Of a DNA stretch of 64,000 nucleotides, positions 51,699-60,025 are shown in pieces. Position 1 is the stretch's first letter. Each line of letters opens with the position of its first letter. A program made the position numbers and the translations under genes. The notes under the pieces were generated by a model that was not told the origin of the DNA, did not search any database, and saw only the letters and a program-made list of their open reading frames with translations. Location: assembly GCA_035937795.1 (NCBI GenBank), contig DASZHO010000089.1, positions 22,979 to 86,978 on the forward strand. The letters run 5' to 3'. Source of the stretch: JAMQPK01 sp035937795. Its GTDB lineage: Bacteria; Acidobacteriota; Vicinamibacteria; Vicinamibacterales; JAMQPK01.

Positions 51699-51761
51699 GG
51701 GTTTACTGGACATGTATGCGGGTTTGCTGGACATGTATGCGGGTTTACTGAACATGTATCC
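51699..51761. repeat. 21-bp tandem repeat, three copies, overlapping the cdaR 3' end
   Basis: Units start GGGTTTACTGGACATGTATG at 51699, 51720 and 51741, with two to four differences in copies 2 and 3. Copy 3 encodes the last residues and stop of CdaR, while copies 1-2 lie in the gap before glmM. Each holds the palindrome ACATGT. It probably grew by slippage from the gene end. Confidence 0.85.
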
Positions 51762-52656
51762 GAACGACAGCGGGATCGAGTTGATCGATGCCGATGCCCG
51801 GTGCGGGGTCCAGCCTCACCGGCAGCCCGTAGTCGCCTTCCCCGATACCATCCATGTCAACGTAGGCGGCCACCAAACCGTCCTTCAGCTTGTCGATCGT
51901 GGTCTTGATTCCGCGCGCGCGCACGGTCACGGTCGGCGGGACCACCAGCGCGTTGAGCCCCGCGCCCAGATTTCTCAAGCGCACCGGCACGCTCAGTTGC
52001 CGCTCGTCGGGGGCCTGCAGGATCTCGACATTCACCAGCGCGCTTCGCGTCGCCTTCAGCCGGACGCCCTGCTCCGCGACCCCCAGCGGCACCGTCTGGC
52101 GAATCGCCGACCTGGCCGCGCCCACCCACACGGGCTCGGTGATCGCTTCGGTCACGTGCAGCAACAGGCTCTCGGGACCCACGACCTCCACCGTCTTCGG
52201 CTGCGATGAAATATCGCCAACGATGAAGCCCGTCGCCGGTTCGCCCTCCACGGACGGCTGCACGGGGACGACGCGCGTGGCCGACGGCTCGAAGCGGATC
52301 GCCACCGACGCGGGCACCACTTGCGTGACCTCGACCGCGAACGGCGCCTTCACGCGGTCGGGAGAAATGTGAAACAGCCGCCGGCCCGGCTGGGCGGTGC
52401 TCAGGTCGATGGTGGCCACGAGGTCGCCCGGACCCAGACGCCCCATCACGTCCGCGGTACCCCGCACGCGGACATCTACGGTGTCCTGCGGCGGATCGAC
52501 CATCTCGACGTTGTCGGGCAGCTTCTGCACCTCCAGCGGAATACGCAGGCCGCGCTCGACCGACGCGCGCTGAGCCGAGACCATCATCCACAGCAGCACC
52601 GCCAGCGCCAGCGCCACAATCTTGAAGCCGAAATGCGCGAAGGGATGGTATCGCAT
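51745..52656 (-). CDS. cdaR: CdaR (YbbR-domain) regulator of diadenylate cyclase
   Basis: Protein of 303 aa with one membrane helix (about 9-26) and three to four YbbR repeats (for example PLEVQKLPDNVEMVDPPQDTVDVRVRG and VPVQPSVEGEPATGFIVGDISSQPKTVEVVGP). CdaR modulates CdaA. ATG 52656 follows the cdaA stop by overlap (TGATG). The last codons and stop lie within a 21-bp repeat. Confidence 0.9.
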   Translation of the reverse strand: MRYHPFAHFGFKIVALALAVLLWMMVSAQRASVERGLRIPLEVQKLPDNVEMVDPPQDTVDVRVRGTADVMGRLGPGDLVATIDLSTAQPGRRLFHISPDRVKAPFAVEVTQVVPASVAIRFEPSATRVVPVQPSVEGEPATGFIVGDISSQPKTVEVVGPESLLLHVTEAITEPVWVGAARSAIRQTVPLGVAEQGVRLKATRSALVNVEILQAPDERQLSVPVRLRNLGAGLNALVVPPTVTVRARGIKTTIDKLKDGLVAAYVDMDGIGEGDYGLPVRLDPAPGIGIDQLDPAVVRIHVQ

Positions 52657-53432
52657 CAATCCCGGCGTGTGATGAGCGCCTTCAGCCGCGCCTTCAGCAT
52701 CGGGGCGTCAAACGGCCCCTCGAGCTGGCCATCGAGCGCGACGGAGATACGTCCCGTTTCTTCCGACACGATGATGGCCACCGCATCGTTCTCTTCGGTC
52801 AGCCCGATAGCCGCGCGATGGCGCGTGCCGAGGCTCCGCGCCAGCAACGGATTGATTGTAAGCGGCAGGAAGCAGGCGGCCGCGGCTATCCGGTCGTTCT
52901 GCACCATCACGGCGCCGTCGTGCAGGGGCGACTTCGGCTGAAAAATGCTCACGAGCAGATCGTATGTGAGCAGGGCGTCGAGCGGAAGGCCCGTCTCGAT
53001 GTAGTTCCTCAAGCCGATCTGGCGCTCGATCACGATGATGGCGCCTATATGCAGCCCCGAAAGCTGCGTCGCCGCCACGACGAGCTCTTCGATCGTCTCC
53101 TCGGCGCCTTCGGTGGTGAGAAAGTAGCGGAAGAACGGCGCGCGGCCGAGGTGCGCGAGGGCGCGGCGGATATCGGCCTGGAACAGCACGATCACGGCAA
53201 AGACCACGTACCCGAGGGAATTACGGATGAGCCAATCGATGGTCTCCAGATGGCCCCAGCGCGAGACGTACGACAACAGGACGAGCAGCGCCAGACCGGC
53301 GGCCATTTGTACCGCGCGCGTGCCGCGGATCGCCTTGAGAATCTCGTAGATCGCCAACGCCACGATGGCGACGTCGAGCACGTCCCACCAGGTCATGGCT
53401 GGCAGCGACAGGTTGGCAATCAGGTTCAGCAT
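52656..53432 (-). CDS. cdaA: Diadenylate cyclase CdaA
   Basis: Protein of 258 aa. Three N-terminal membrane helices (about 16-34, 42-56, 70-84) precede the DAC domain with catalytic DGA (172-174 in LHDGAVMV) and RHR (204-206 in LGTRHRAAIG). It makes c-di-AMP at the membrane. The cdaA-cdaR-glmM order ties the messenger to cell-wall precursor supply. It overlaps the folP 3' end by seven bases. Confidence 0.96.
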   Translation of the reverse strand: MLNLIANLSLPAMTWWDVLDVAIVALAIYEILKAIRGTRAVQMAAGLALLVLLSYVSRWGHLETIDWLIRNSLGYVVFAVIVLFQADIRRALAHLGRAPFFRYFLTTEGAEETIEELVVAATQLSGLHIGAIIVIERQIGLRNYIETGLPLDALLTYDLLVSIFQPKSPLHDGAVMVQNDRIAAAACFLPLTINPLLARSLGTRHRAAIGLTEENDAVAIIVSEETGRISVALDGQLEGPFDAPMLKARLKALITRRD

Positions 53433-54280
53433 CGGATGCGATCGGCCACGCGAACCACGTCAACCATCGCCGCCACGGCGTGAACGCGCACCACGTGCGC
53501 GCCCAGGAGGACGGCAGCCGCGACCGATGCCGCGGTCGCGAAATCGCGATCGCCGGCGCCCCGCTCGCCGATGGCGGCGGTAAGGAAAGACTTTCGCGAG
53601 GGGCCAACCAGAAGCGGGCAGCCAAGCGCCGCGAATGCGGGCAGCGCGGCCAGGGCGGCATAACTGTGCTCGGCACGTTTGGCGAACCCCAGACCCGGGT
53701 CGAGCATCACGGTGTCGCGCGCCACGCCGGCGGCCAGCGCGCGCTCGAGGCTCGCCTGGAGCTCGTCTCTCACCTCGCGGGCCACCGAGCCATATCTGGC
53801 TTCGCGGTACATGTCTCGCGATCCGCCTCGACTGTGCATCAGAACCAGCCCGGCGCGGTGGCGCGCAGCAACTTCGGCGAGCGCCGAATCATACCTTAGA
53901 CCGCTCACGTCGTTGACGAGCGTGGCGCCCTCGCTGAGCGCCACCTCCGCGACGGCGGCCTTCGATGTATCTACCGAAATCGGAACCGCGACGGCGCGCT
54001 TCAACCGCTTCAGGACGGGCTGGATACGGGCAATTTCCTCCTCGGCCGACACCGGGCCGGACCCGGGCCTCGTGGACTCCCCGCCCACATCGATGAGGTC
54101 GGCGCCGCCGGCCTGCATCTCAACCGCCGCGGCTTCGGCCGCGCCGGGGTCGAAGTGACGCCCTCCATCTGCGAACGAATCGGGAGTGACGTTCAGGATG
54201 CCCATCACGAGGGTGCGCTCACCAAGGTAGAGCGCACGGCCGTCAGGCAGAGGAAGCGTGAACTTGGCGCGGGGTATCAA
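53426..54280 (-). CDS. folP: Dihydropteroate synthase
   Basis: Protein of 284 aa. MGILNVTPDSFADGG and the loop DVGGESTRPGSGPV are the pterin- and pABA-site signatures; VLMHSRGG and DPGLGFAKRAEHS follow. It forms dihydropteroate in folate synthesis. The start appears to be TTG at 54280; no nearby ATG fits the N-terminus. Confidence 0.95.
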   Translation of the reverse strand: MIPRAKFTLPLPDGRALYLGERTLVMGILNVTPDSFADGGRHFDPGAAEAAAVEMQAGGADLIDVGGESTRPGSGPVSAEEEIARIQPVLKRLKRAVAVPISVDTSKAAVAEVALSEGATLVNDVSGLRYDSALAEVAARHRAGLVLMHSRGGSRDMYREARYGSVAREVRDELQASLERALAAGVARDTVMLDPGLGFAKRAEHSYAALAALPAFAALGCPLLVGPSRKSFLTAAIGERGAGDRDFATAASVAAAVLLGAHVVRVHAVAAMVDVVRVADRIRC

Positions 54281-54286
54281 GCGTGC

Positions 54287-54314
54287 GAAGGAAGGGGACG
54301 GACCCCTTCTTTCC
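54287..54314 (-). terminator. Hairpin between ftsH and folP
   Basis: GAAGGAAGGGG (54287-54297) faces CCCCTTCTTTCC (54303-54314) with loop ACGGA, pairing except for one mismatch. No U-tract follows on the minus strand, so it may be a weak terminator or mRNA-stabilising hairpin. It contains the decamer GACGGACCCC that also occurs at 30213 and 31328. Confidence 0.5.
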
Positions 54315-54319
54315 CTGGC

Positions 54320-56239
54320 TTATTCCTGCGGAAGCGGATCGGACAGCGGAGGCACGAGCGACGGGCGCTCTTTCTGCCGCCGGCCCGCCTCTTCTTCGTG
54401 CGGAACCGCCGGACCGGTTGCGGCCGCCGGCCTGGGCTCGTCCACGGGAAGGCCGGCCACGATGCGGCGCACCTGCTCGCCGTCGAGCACTTCGCGCACG
54501 AGCAGCTCGGCCGCAATCTTCTCGAGGCTGGCCTGGTGCGATTCCAGCGTCTTGCGCGCGCGGTCGTACTGGTCGGTGACGAACCGCTTCACTTCCTGGT
54601 CGATGCGCAGCGCCGTGTCTTCACTGTAGTCCTGATGTTGCGCAATCTCGCGCCCGAGGAAGATCTGCTCTTCCTTCTTGCCGAACGTGAGCGGACCCAT
54701 CGCCTCGCTCATGCCCCACTCGCAGACCATCCGGCGGGCGAGCTCGGTCGCGCGTTCGAGGTCGTTGCCGGCGCCGGTCGTCATGCTGCCCTGCATGGTG
54801 ATCTCCTCGGCAATGCGGCCGCCGAGCAGAATCGCAATCTGGTCGACCAGGTAGTCGCGCGAGTAGTTGTGCTTCTCGTCCACCGGCAGCTGCTGGGTGA
54901 GCCCGAGCGCCATGCCCCGCGGGATGATCGTGACCTTGTGCAAATCGTCGGCGTGCGGCAGCAGCACCGCCAGGAGCGCGTGCCCCCCTTCGTGCACGGC
55001 GGTAATCTTCTTTTCCGCCTCGCTGATGATCATCGAGCGGCGCTCGGAGCCCATCAGCACTTTGTCCTTGGCGAACTCGAAATCGATCATCCGCACGGTC
55101 TTGCGGTTGTAGCGCGCGGCATTCAGCGCTGCCTCGTTCACAAGATTCGCCAGGTCGGCGCCCGAGAATCCAGACGTGCCTCTTGCCAGCACCGGCACGT
55201 CCACATCGTCGGACATCGGGATCTTGCGCGTGTGCACCGCCAGGATGCCTTCGCGCCCTTTGACGTCGGGACGATTGACCACGATGCGGCGATCGAACCG
55301 GCCCGGGCGCAGGAGCGCAGGGTCGAGCACGTCGGGACGATTTGTGGCGGCGACAAGAATGACGCCCTCGTTGGATTCGAACCCGTCCATCTCGACGAGC
55401 AGCTGATTCAGCGTCTGCTCGCGCTCGTCGTGGCCGCCGCCAAGGCCGGCGCCGCGATGGCGGCCGACCGCGTCAATCTCGTCGATGAACACGATGCACG
55501 GCGCGTTCTTCTTGCCCTGCTCGAACAGGTCGCGCACGCGCGAGGCGCCGACTCCGACGAACATCTCGACGAAATCCGAGCCGCTAATCGAGAAGAACGG
55601 CACGTTCGCTTCGCCCGCCACCGCGCGCGCGAGCAACGTCTTGCCGGTTCCGGGGGGGCCCATCAGCAGCACGCCTTTGGGAATGCGGCCCCCGAGTTTC
55701 TGGAACTTCTGCGGCTCTTTCAAAAATTCGATGATTTCCTGGAGCTCTTCCTTCGCCTCATCCACGCCCGCGACGTCCTTGAACGTCACTTTCTTCTGCG
55801 AGCTGGATGAGAGCTTGGCCTTGCTCTTGCCGAACGACAGCGCCTTGTTGCCGCCGCTCTGCATCTGGCGCATGAAGAAGATCCAGAAGCCGATCAACAG
55901 GAGGATGGGTGCCCACGAATACAGCAGCGACGCCCACGGGCTCTGGGTCGGTTCCTTGGCGTTGACGGAAATTCCGCGCTCGATCAGCTTGTTGGCCAGC
56001 GCGTCGTACTGCGACGGCGCGTATGTATGAAATGCCTCGCCGCCCGCGCGATAGCTGCCGGTGACCTCCTGACCGGTAATGGTGACCTTGTCGATCTTGC
56101 CGGCTTCCACGTCGGCCATGAAATCGCTGAACGGCACCGAACGCTCGCGGGTCTGGAACTTCGTGGAAAAATTCCACACCACGACCGCGACGACGACCAG
56201 GACCATCCAAAACATCAGACTCTTCAACGTGGAACTCAC
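54320..56239 (-). CDS. ftsH: ATP-dependent zinc metalloprotease FtsH
   Basis: Protein of 639 aa. Two membrane helices (about 8-25 and 105-123) flank a periplasmic domain. The AAA domain has Walker A GPPGTGKT (194-201), IVFIDEIDAVG and the second-region RPGRFDR. The protease site is HEGGH (416-420). It degrades membrane and some soluble proteins. GTG at 56239 is chosen because GGGAGGT lies at ideal spacing; an upstream in-frame GTG at 56254 has none. Confidence 0.96.
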   Translation of the reverse strand: MSSTLKSLMFWMVLVVVAVVVWNFSTKFQTRERSVPFSDFMADVEAGKIDKVTITGQEVTGSYRAGGEAFHTYAPSQYDALANKLIERGISVNAKEPTQSPWASLLYSWAPILLLIGFWIFFMRQMQSGGNKALSFGKSKAKLSSSSQKKVTFKDVAGVDEAKEELQEIIEFLKEPQKFQKLGGRIPKGVLLMGPPGTGKTLLARAVAGEANVPFFSISGSDFVEMFVGVGASRVRDLFEQGKKNAPCIVFIDEIDAVGRHRGAGLGGGHDEREQTLNQLLVEMDGFESNEGVILVAATNRPDVLDPALLRPGRFDRRIVVNRPDVKGREGILAVHTRKIPMSDDVDVPVLARGTSGFSGADLANLVNEAALNAARYNRKTVRMIDFEFAKDKVLMGSERRSMIISEAEKKITAVHEGGHALLAVLLPHADDLHKVTIIPRGMALGLTQQLPVDEKHNYSRDYLVDQIAILLGGRIAEEITMQGSMTTGAGNDLERATELARRMVCEWGMSEAMGPLTFGKKEEQIFLGREIAQHQDYSEDTALRIDQEVKRFVTDQYDRARKTLESHQASLEKIAAELLVREVLDGEQVRRIVAGLPVDEPRPAAATGPAVPHEEEAGRRQKERPSLVPPLSDPLPQE

Positions 56240-56308
56240 GCGCTGACCTCCCACCCTTGTTTCTTATCGGACGGCCGACCGCCGCGCCTTAACCTGAAAA
56301 GCCGTGCC

Positions 56309-57745
56309 TCAACTCAAAATAGGCTGCCTTTTCAAGATTACCACGGCTCTTGTGCGCTCTGTGACCCTAAACTCCTCGGCCACACAGAGGCCCGCGATCC
56401 AGACGATCTGGCCTTTTGAATCAACCACCACGGGCACCATATCGCGCTCGGTCCGGCCTACTTTTGCGTCAACGAAAAAGTCCTGCAGTTTCTTGCGGCC
56501 ATGCAGCCCGAGCGGCCGGAAAATGTCACCCGGGCGCCTGTTTCGCACCACCAGCGGCCCAGCAGCCAGCCGTCCGCCCTCGATCACGACCTGGTCACCG
56601 CGACTTACCAGGGGCCAACAGGCGCTGGCCGATTGGCCGGGCGGCACTGTTTGGGCCTTCGCCGTGATAGCGCAGGCCGCCTCGGGAACCCTGACTTCGC
56701 CGGGCACGTCGAGCTCGTAGCTGAACCTCGCCGCCTCGCCGGAGCCCCGCCGCAGCAAGCGGCCGGCCCTGGGAGTTAAGACGAGCTTTTGTCCTACACG
56801 ATTCACGCGGTGGCCGGGCAAATCGAGCGGTCCTGCCAGGTTAGACACCGCGAGCGTCAGAACGGCGTCGGCCGCATCGAACCCCACGAACTTTCCGCCG
56901 GCTGCGAGCTGTTGTGCGGCGCGCACAACCCGTCTGGCGATCGCCGGAGGTCGAGCCAGGAGCTGCCGGACCGGGATCTCGACGTTCCCGTCGGGCGAGC
57001 GCACGACAAGCTCCCGGACAGCCGCCGCCGAAGCCTCCTCCAGATACTGCGCGTCATCGCGCGCGATGGCTGCCTCGCGGTTGAGCACCTCGACCACATT
57101 CGGCGCAAACTGCGATTCCAGAAACGGGATGAGCTCGTGGCGGATGAGGTTGCGGGGAATCGCCCGATCGGTATTCGACCCGTCCTCTTGATATTCGACC
57201 CGTGTCCGCTGGAGAAAGTCACGAATATCCTGCCGCGATGTCTCCAGGAGCGGCCTGATCACCAGACCCGAGCGCGGGTACATTCCCCCAAGGCCTCGAG
57301 GGCCGGCTCCGCGCAGCAGCCGAAGCAGGAACGTTTCGGCCTGGTCGTCCCGTGTATGGCCGACAGCCACCCGGCAGGCGCCCATGCGCGAGGCCGCCCG
57401 CTCGAAAAACGCGAGACGCGCGTCGTGCGCCGCGTGTTCGAGCGACGACCCGGTATCACGCGCGAAGGCGGCGACGTCGGCGCGCTCCACATCAATCGGG
57501 AGCGAGAGCTCCGCGGCCAGACGCCGGCAGAATGCCTCGTCGCGATCGGACTCGTCGCCGCGCAGTTGATGGTTGAGATGGGCGGCGCCCACGAGATGAA
57601 ATCGCTCGTCGCCGGCGATGTCGCGCATCACCCGCAGGAGCGCGACCGAATCGGGCCCGCCGGAGAGCGCGACAGCCACACGATCGCCCGCCTGGAGTAA
57701 TCCATGCCGCCGGAGAGCCCGCCGCACCTGATCATGAAGCAGCAT
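56309..57745 (-). CDS. tilS: tRNA(Ile)-lysidine synthase
   Basis: Protein of 478 aa. The PP-loop AVALSGGPDSVALL (SGGPDS at 28-33), then HLNHQLRGDESDRD and GHTRDDQAETFLLRL identify TilS. Long C-terminal TilS-C domains bind tRNA. It modifies C34 of tRNA-Ile(CAU) so that AUA is read as isoleucine. ATG 57745 is used; in-frame sequence upstream runs through repeats and the tRNA region and is not coding. ftsH follows, a common order. Confidence 0.95.
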   Translation of the reverse strand: MLLHDQVRRALRRHGLLQAGDRVAVALSGGPDSVALLRVMRDIAGDERFHLVGAAHLNHQLRGDESDRDEAFCRRLAAELSLPIDVERADVAAFARDTGSSLEHAAHDARLAFFERAASRMGACRVAVGHTRDDQAETFLLRLLRGAGPRGLGGMYPRSGLVIRPLLETSRQDIRDFLQRTRVEYQEDGSNTDRAIPRNLIRHELIPFLESQFAPNVVEVLNREAAIARDDAQYLEEASAAAVRELVVRSPDGNVEIPVRQLLARPPAIARRVVRAAQQLAAGGKFVGFDAADAVLTLAVSNLAGPLDLPGHRVNRVGQKLVLTPRAGRLLRRGSGEAARFSYELDVPGEVRVPEAACAITAKAQTVPPGQSASACWPLVSRGDQVVIEGGRLAAGPLVVRNRRPGDIFRPLGLHGRKKLQDFFVDAKVGRTERDMVPVVVDSKGQIVWIAGLCVAEEFRVTERTRAVVILKRQPILS

Positions 57746-57760
57746 GATTCCCGATTCGCA

Positions 57761-57785
57761 CCCACGTGCGGCTGCCGCACGTGGG
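57761..57785. repeat. Perfect hairpin, first of a pair
   Basis: CCCACGTGCGG pairs with CCGCACGTGGG around the loop CTG: 11 bp, no mismatch. It is preceded by GCA and followed by GCCCC, like the second hairpin at 57819-57844. Confidence 0.85.
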
Positions 57786-57818
57786 GCCCCATTGCAACGT
57801 GCGCGCGAAAGACCGGCA

Positions 57819-57844
57819 CCCACGCGCGGCCAGCCGCGCGTGGG
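57819..57844. repeat. Perfect hairpin, second of a pair
   Basis: CCCACGCGCGGC pairs with GCCGCGCGTGGG around the loop CA: 12 bp. It shares arms and flanks with the hairpin 34 bases away; differences in the stem are compensated on both arms, which points to a maintained structure (REP/BIME-like or processing signal). Confidence 0.85.
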
Positions 57845-57886
57845 CCCGATCCCGCATCCCGAGTGCGTCAGATGCGTCAGAAAAGA

Positions 57887-57963
57887 TGGTGCCGGTGCAG
57901 GGACTTGAACCCCGGACACCGCGGATATGAGCCGCGTGCTCTAACCAACTGAGCTACACCGGC
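57887..57963 (-). tRNA. tRNA-Met (anticodon CAU), elongator-like
   Basis: A 77-nt cloverleaf on the minus strand. The acceptor GCCGGTG pairs with CACCGGC, the D-arm is GCTC...GAGC, the anticodon stem-loop is CGCGG-CTCATAT-CCGCG, the T-arm carries TTCAAGT, and CCA is encoded. The first pair is G-C and the anticodon stem lacks three consecutive G-C pairs next to the loop, so it is not initiator tRNA. G4 and G5 match elongator Met tRNAs rather than tRNA-Ile(CAU), which usually has C4 and C5. The tRNA lies 141 bases upstream of tilS. Confidence 0.9.
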
Positions 57964-57985
57964 GGAACAGCAGATTTTAACACTG

Positions 57986-59032
57986 TCACAGGATCAACAT
58001 CGCGTCGCCGTAGCTGTAAAAGCGGTAGCCGAGCCGAACGGCTTCGCGGTAGGCGGCGAGCAGGCGCTCGCGGCCGGCGAACGCCGCGACGAGCATCAAC
58101 AGCGACGACCTCGGCAGGTGGAAGTTGGTCAGGAGCGCCGTGACGCTTCGGAACTCAAAGCCCGGGTAAATGAACAGATCGGTCCAGCCGGCCTGTGGCG
58201 TGATGATGCCGCCCCCTACGTGCGCCGCCGCTTCGAGCGCGCGCGTCGTGGTGGTGCCGACCGCTACAATCCGCCGCCCTTCCTCCCTGGCGCGATTGAT
58301 GCGCTCGGCCGCGGTCCCGGTAATCGAAAAATACTCGCGGTCGACGGTGTGCGCCTCTACCTGGGCGGCTCGCACAGGCTGAAAGGTGCCGTATCCGACG
58401 TGCAGTGTGATGGCGATGCGCTCGATCCCCTTGCCGGCGAGCGCGTCGAGCATCGGCGGCGTGAAATGCAGACCGGCAGTGGGCGCGGCGACCGAGCCTC
58501 GCGCGCGAGCATACACGGTTTGGTACCGCTCGCGATCCTGCGGCTGGTCCTTGCGTTTGATGTAGGGCGGCAACGGCACGTGCCCGATATCGTCGATGGC
58601 TTCGTCAATGTCGCCGTTGCCGTCGGACCACAGCCGAATCGTGCGCCGGCCGTGAAAATGGCGGTCCAGGACCTCGCCGTGAAGAGTGCGCCCCGCGCCG
58701 CGGAAGACCATGCGGGCGCCGGGTTGAAGCTTCTGGCCCGGATGCACGAGCGCGTCCCAGCAATCCTCTTCACCCTTTCGCAACAACAGGCATTCCACCG
58801 AGCCGCCGCTCGGATCCCGCTCGCCGACGAGACGGGCGGGGAACACTTTGGTGTCGTTCACCACCAGCAGATCGCCGGCGCGAAGGAAGTCCGGAACGCC
58901 CGACGCGATCGCATGCTCGATCTGCCCCGAGCGCCGGTGCAGCACGAGAAGCCGCGAGGTGCCGCGTTCGGCGGCGGGCTCCTGAGCGATCAGGCGGGAT
59001 GGGAGATCGAAATCGAAGTCTGAGACATCCAT
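57986..59032 (-). CDS. queA: S-adenosylmethionine:tRNA ribosyltransferase-isomerase
   Basis: Protein of 348 aa. DVSDFDFDLPSRLIAQEPAAERG, PLPPYIKRKDQPQDRERYQTVYA and APTAGLHFTP are QueA signatures. It adds the cyclopentenediol part to preQ1-modified tRNA in queuosine synthesis, a later step than queC/queE at 40-41 kb. A GGCTGG/CCAGCC hairpin lies just upstream. Confidence 0.96.
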   Translation of the reverse strand: MDVSDFDFDLPSRLIAQEPAAERGTSRLLVLHRRSGQIEHAIASGVPDFLRAGDLLVVNDTKVFPARLVGERDPSGGSVECLLLRKGEEDCWDALVHPGQKLQPGARMVFRGAGRTLHGEVLDRHFHGRRTIRLWSDGNGDIDEAIDDIGHVPLPPYIKRKDQPQDRERYQTVYARARGSVAAPTAGLHFTPPMLDALAGKGIERIAITLHVGYGTFQPVRAAQVEAHTVDREYFSITGTAAERINRAREEGRRIVAVGTTTTRALEAAAHVGGGIITPQAGWTDLFIYPGFEFRSVTALLTNFHLPRSSLLMLVAAFAGRERLLAAYREAVRLGYRFYSYGDAMLIL

Positions 59033-59046
59033 GGAGATGGAAGAGG

Positions 59047-59067
59047 GGCTGGCCCCGGGCGCCAGCC
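59047..59067. other. Hairpin upstream of queA
   Basis: GGCTGG (59047-59052) pairs with CCAGCC (59062-59067) with a nine-base loop. It sits in the 90-base gap between the acetyltransferase stop and the queA start; it may be a terminator or a leader hairpin. It does not resemble a preQ1 riboswitch, lacking the A-rich pseudoknot tail. Confidence 0.4.
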
Positions 59068-59122
59068 GTGTCTTGTGCGGATAATTGTCGTCGGGATTAT
59101 GGGCGGGAGAATAGCGGGAACG

Positions 59123-59764
59123 TCAGTGAAGTTTCGGACCCCAAACCGCTTTGTCCTGGCGCCAGTCGTCTTTCAGAATGGACCACAGAATCTGGTCGTA
59201 ATATCGGCCGTTGCGAAGGAACGATCGGCGAAGCAGACCTTCCTGCATCGCACCCATTTTTCGCAGGGCGGCGTTGCCGCGGCCGTTTCCCGCAATCGAG
59301 CGCGCCTCGAGGCGATGGACGCCGACAACGCCGAACGCGAAGTCGACGACCGCGCGCGCGCCTTCGTTGAACACTCCGGTGCCCCAGAAGGGCGAGCCGA
59401 GCGCGAACCCCCACTCGGCGCTGCCGAAGCCGGGCTCGAGCTGCCTCACCTGAAACAGACCCATCGCATCTTCGTACCCTTCAGGCACGATGGCGAAGCA
59501 GAAACTAGTGCCAGCAAGCCGCTCGGCGTGAACGTCGCGGATGAAGCCGTGAAATCCTTCAATCGTCCGGGGCAGCGGCGAGACGAACTCGGCAACCTCG
59601 TCGCTCGTCAACATCGCAAGCAACGCCGGAGCGTCGCTCTCGCGAACTTCGCGAAGCGTGACCTTGTCCGCCTTCAGCGTCGGGAGACCGAAATGCCACT
59701 CGAAGGCATTCGTCTGCCCTTCTTGCGGCGGCTGTGTACGTTCCTGGTAGGGCATCTTTTCCAT
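59123..59764 (-). CDS. GNAT acetyltransferase, RimJ/RimL type
   Basis: Protein of 213 aa. VTLREVRESDAPALLAMLTSDEV, EWGFALGSPFWGTGVFNEGARAV (acetyl-CoA loop) and HRLEARSIAGNGRGNAALRKMG match N-acetyltransferases of the RimJ/RimL/SpeG type. The acceptor amine is unknown. An AT-rich 260-base region lies upstream. Confidence 0.88.
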   Translation of the reverse strand: MEKMPYQERTQPPQEGQTNAFEWHFGLPTLKADKVTLREVRESDAPALLAMLTSDEVAEFVSPLPRTIEGFHGFIRDVHAERLAGTSFCFAIVPEGYEDAMGLFQVRQLEPGFGSAEWGFALGSPFWGTGVFNEGARAVVDFAFGVVGVHRLEARSIAGNGRGNAALRKMGAMQEGLLRRSFLRNGRYYDQILWSILKDDWRQDKAVWGPKLH

Positions 59765-60025
59765 AACGACCGTGGTAAGAGCAAGGACCCTACCAGGAGG
59801 CCAGAAAGAGGCGGTTTTGACAGTTAAGTAGTTTTCTTTTAGACAGTTACAAGGACATCACGACCGTGGTTTGCGCCGTGGGAAGTTGTGGGAATGTGTG
59901 CCTTTTGGGAACATGCACGAACTTAAATTCACACTAAGTAATTGGTGGAGAACGTTTTATTGCAATATGTCAAGAATGAACCATCATGTCCCTGCCTTCG
60001 TACAGATCTGGTAAAATTTACTCAA
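59765..60025. other. AT-rich intergenic island downstream of fabH
   Basis: About 260 bases, markedly richer in A/T than the surroundings, lying between the acetyltransferase start and the fabH stop (both minus). It contains TTGACA on the minus strand (59973-59968) without a matching -10, the palindrome GTAAAATTTAC at 60011-60021 next to the fabH stop, and the 11-mer ACGACCGTGGT twice (59766 and 59860). No open frame of note. It may hold a promoter, a small RNA or foreign DNA. Confidence 0.5.

Noticed and set aside
57746..57919. N-terminal extension of TilS through the hairpins and tRNA
   Set aside because: The frame is open but crosses two perfect hairpins and part of a tRNA gene; the conserved protein starts at ATG 57745.
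57887..57963. tRNA-Ile(CAU) because of the tilS neighbour
   Set aside because: G4-C69 and G5-C68 in the acceptor stem agree with elongator Met; Ile(CAU) tRNAs usually have C4 and C5. Kept as Met with the ambiguity noted.
59033..59122. preQ1 riboswitch upstream of queA
   Set aside because: The hairpin lacks the A-rich tail and pseudoknot pattern, and its ribosome site is not sequestered.
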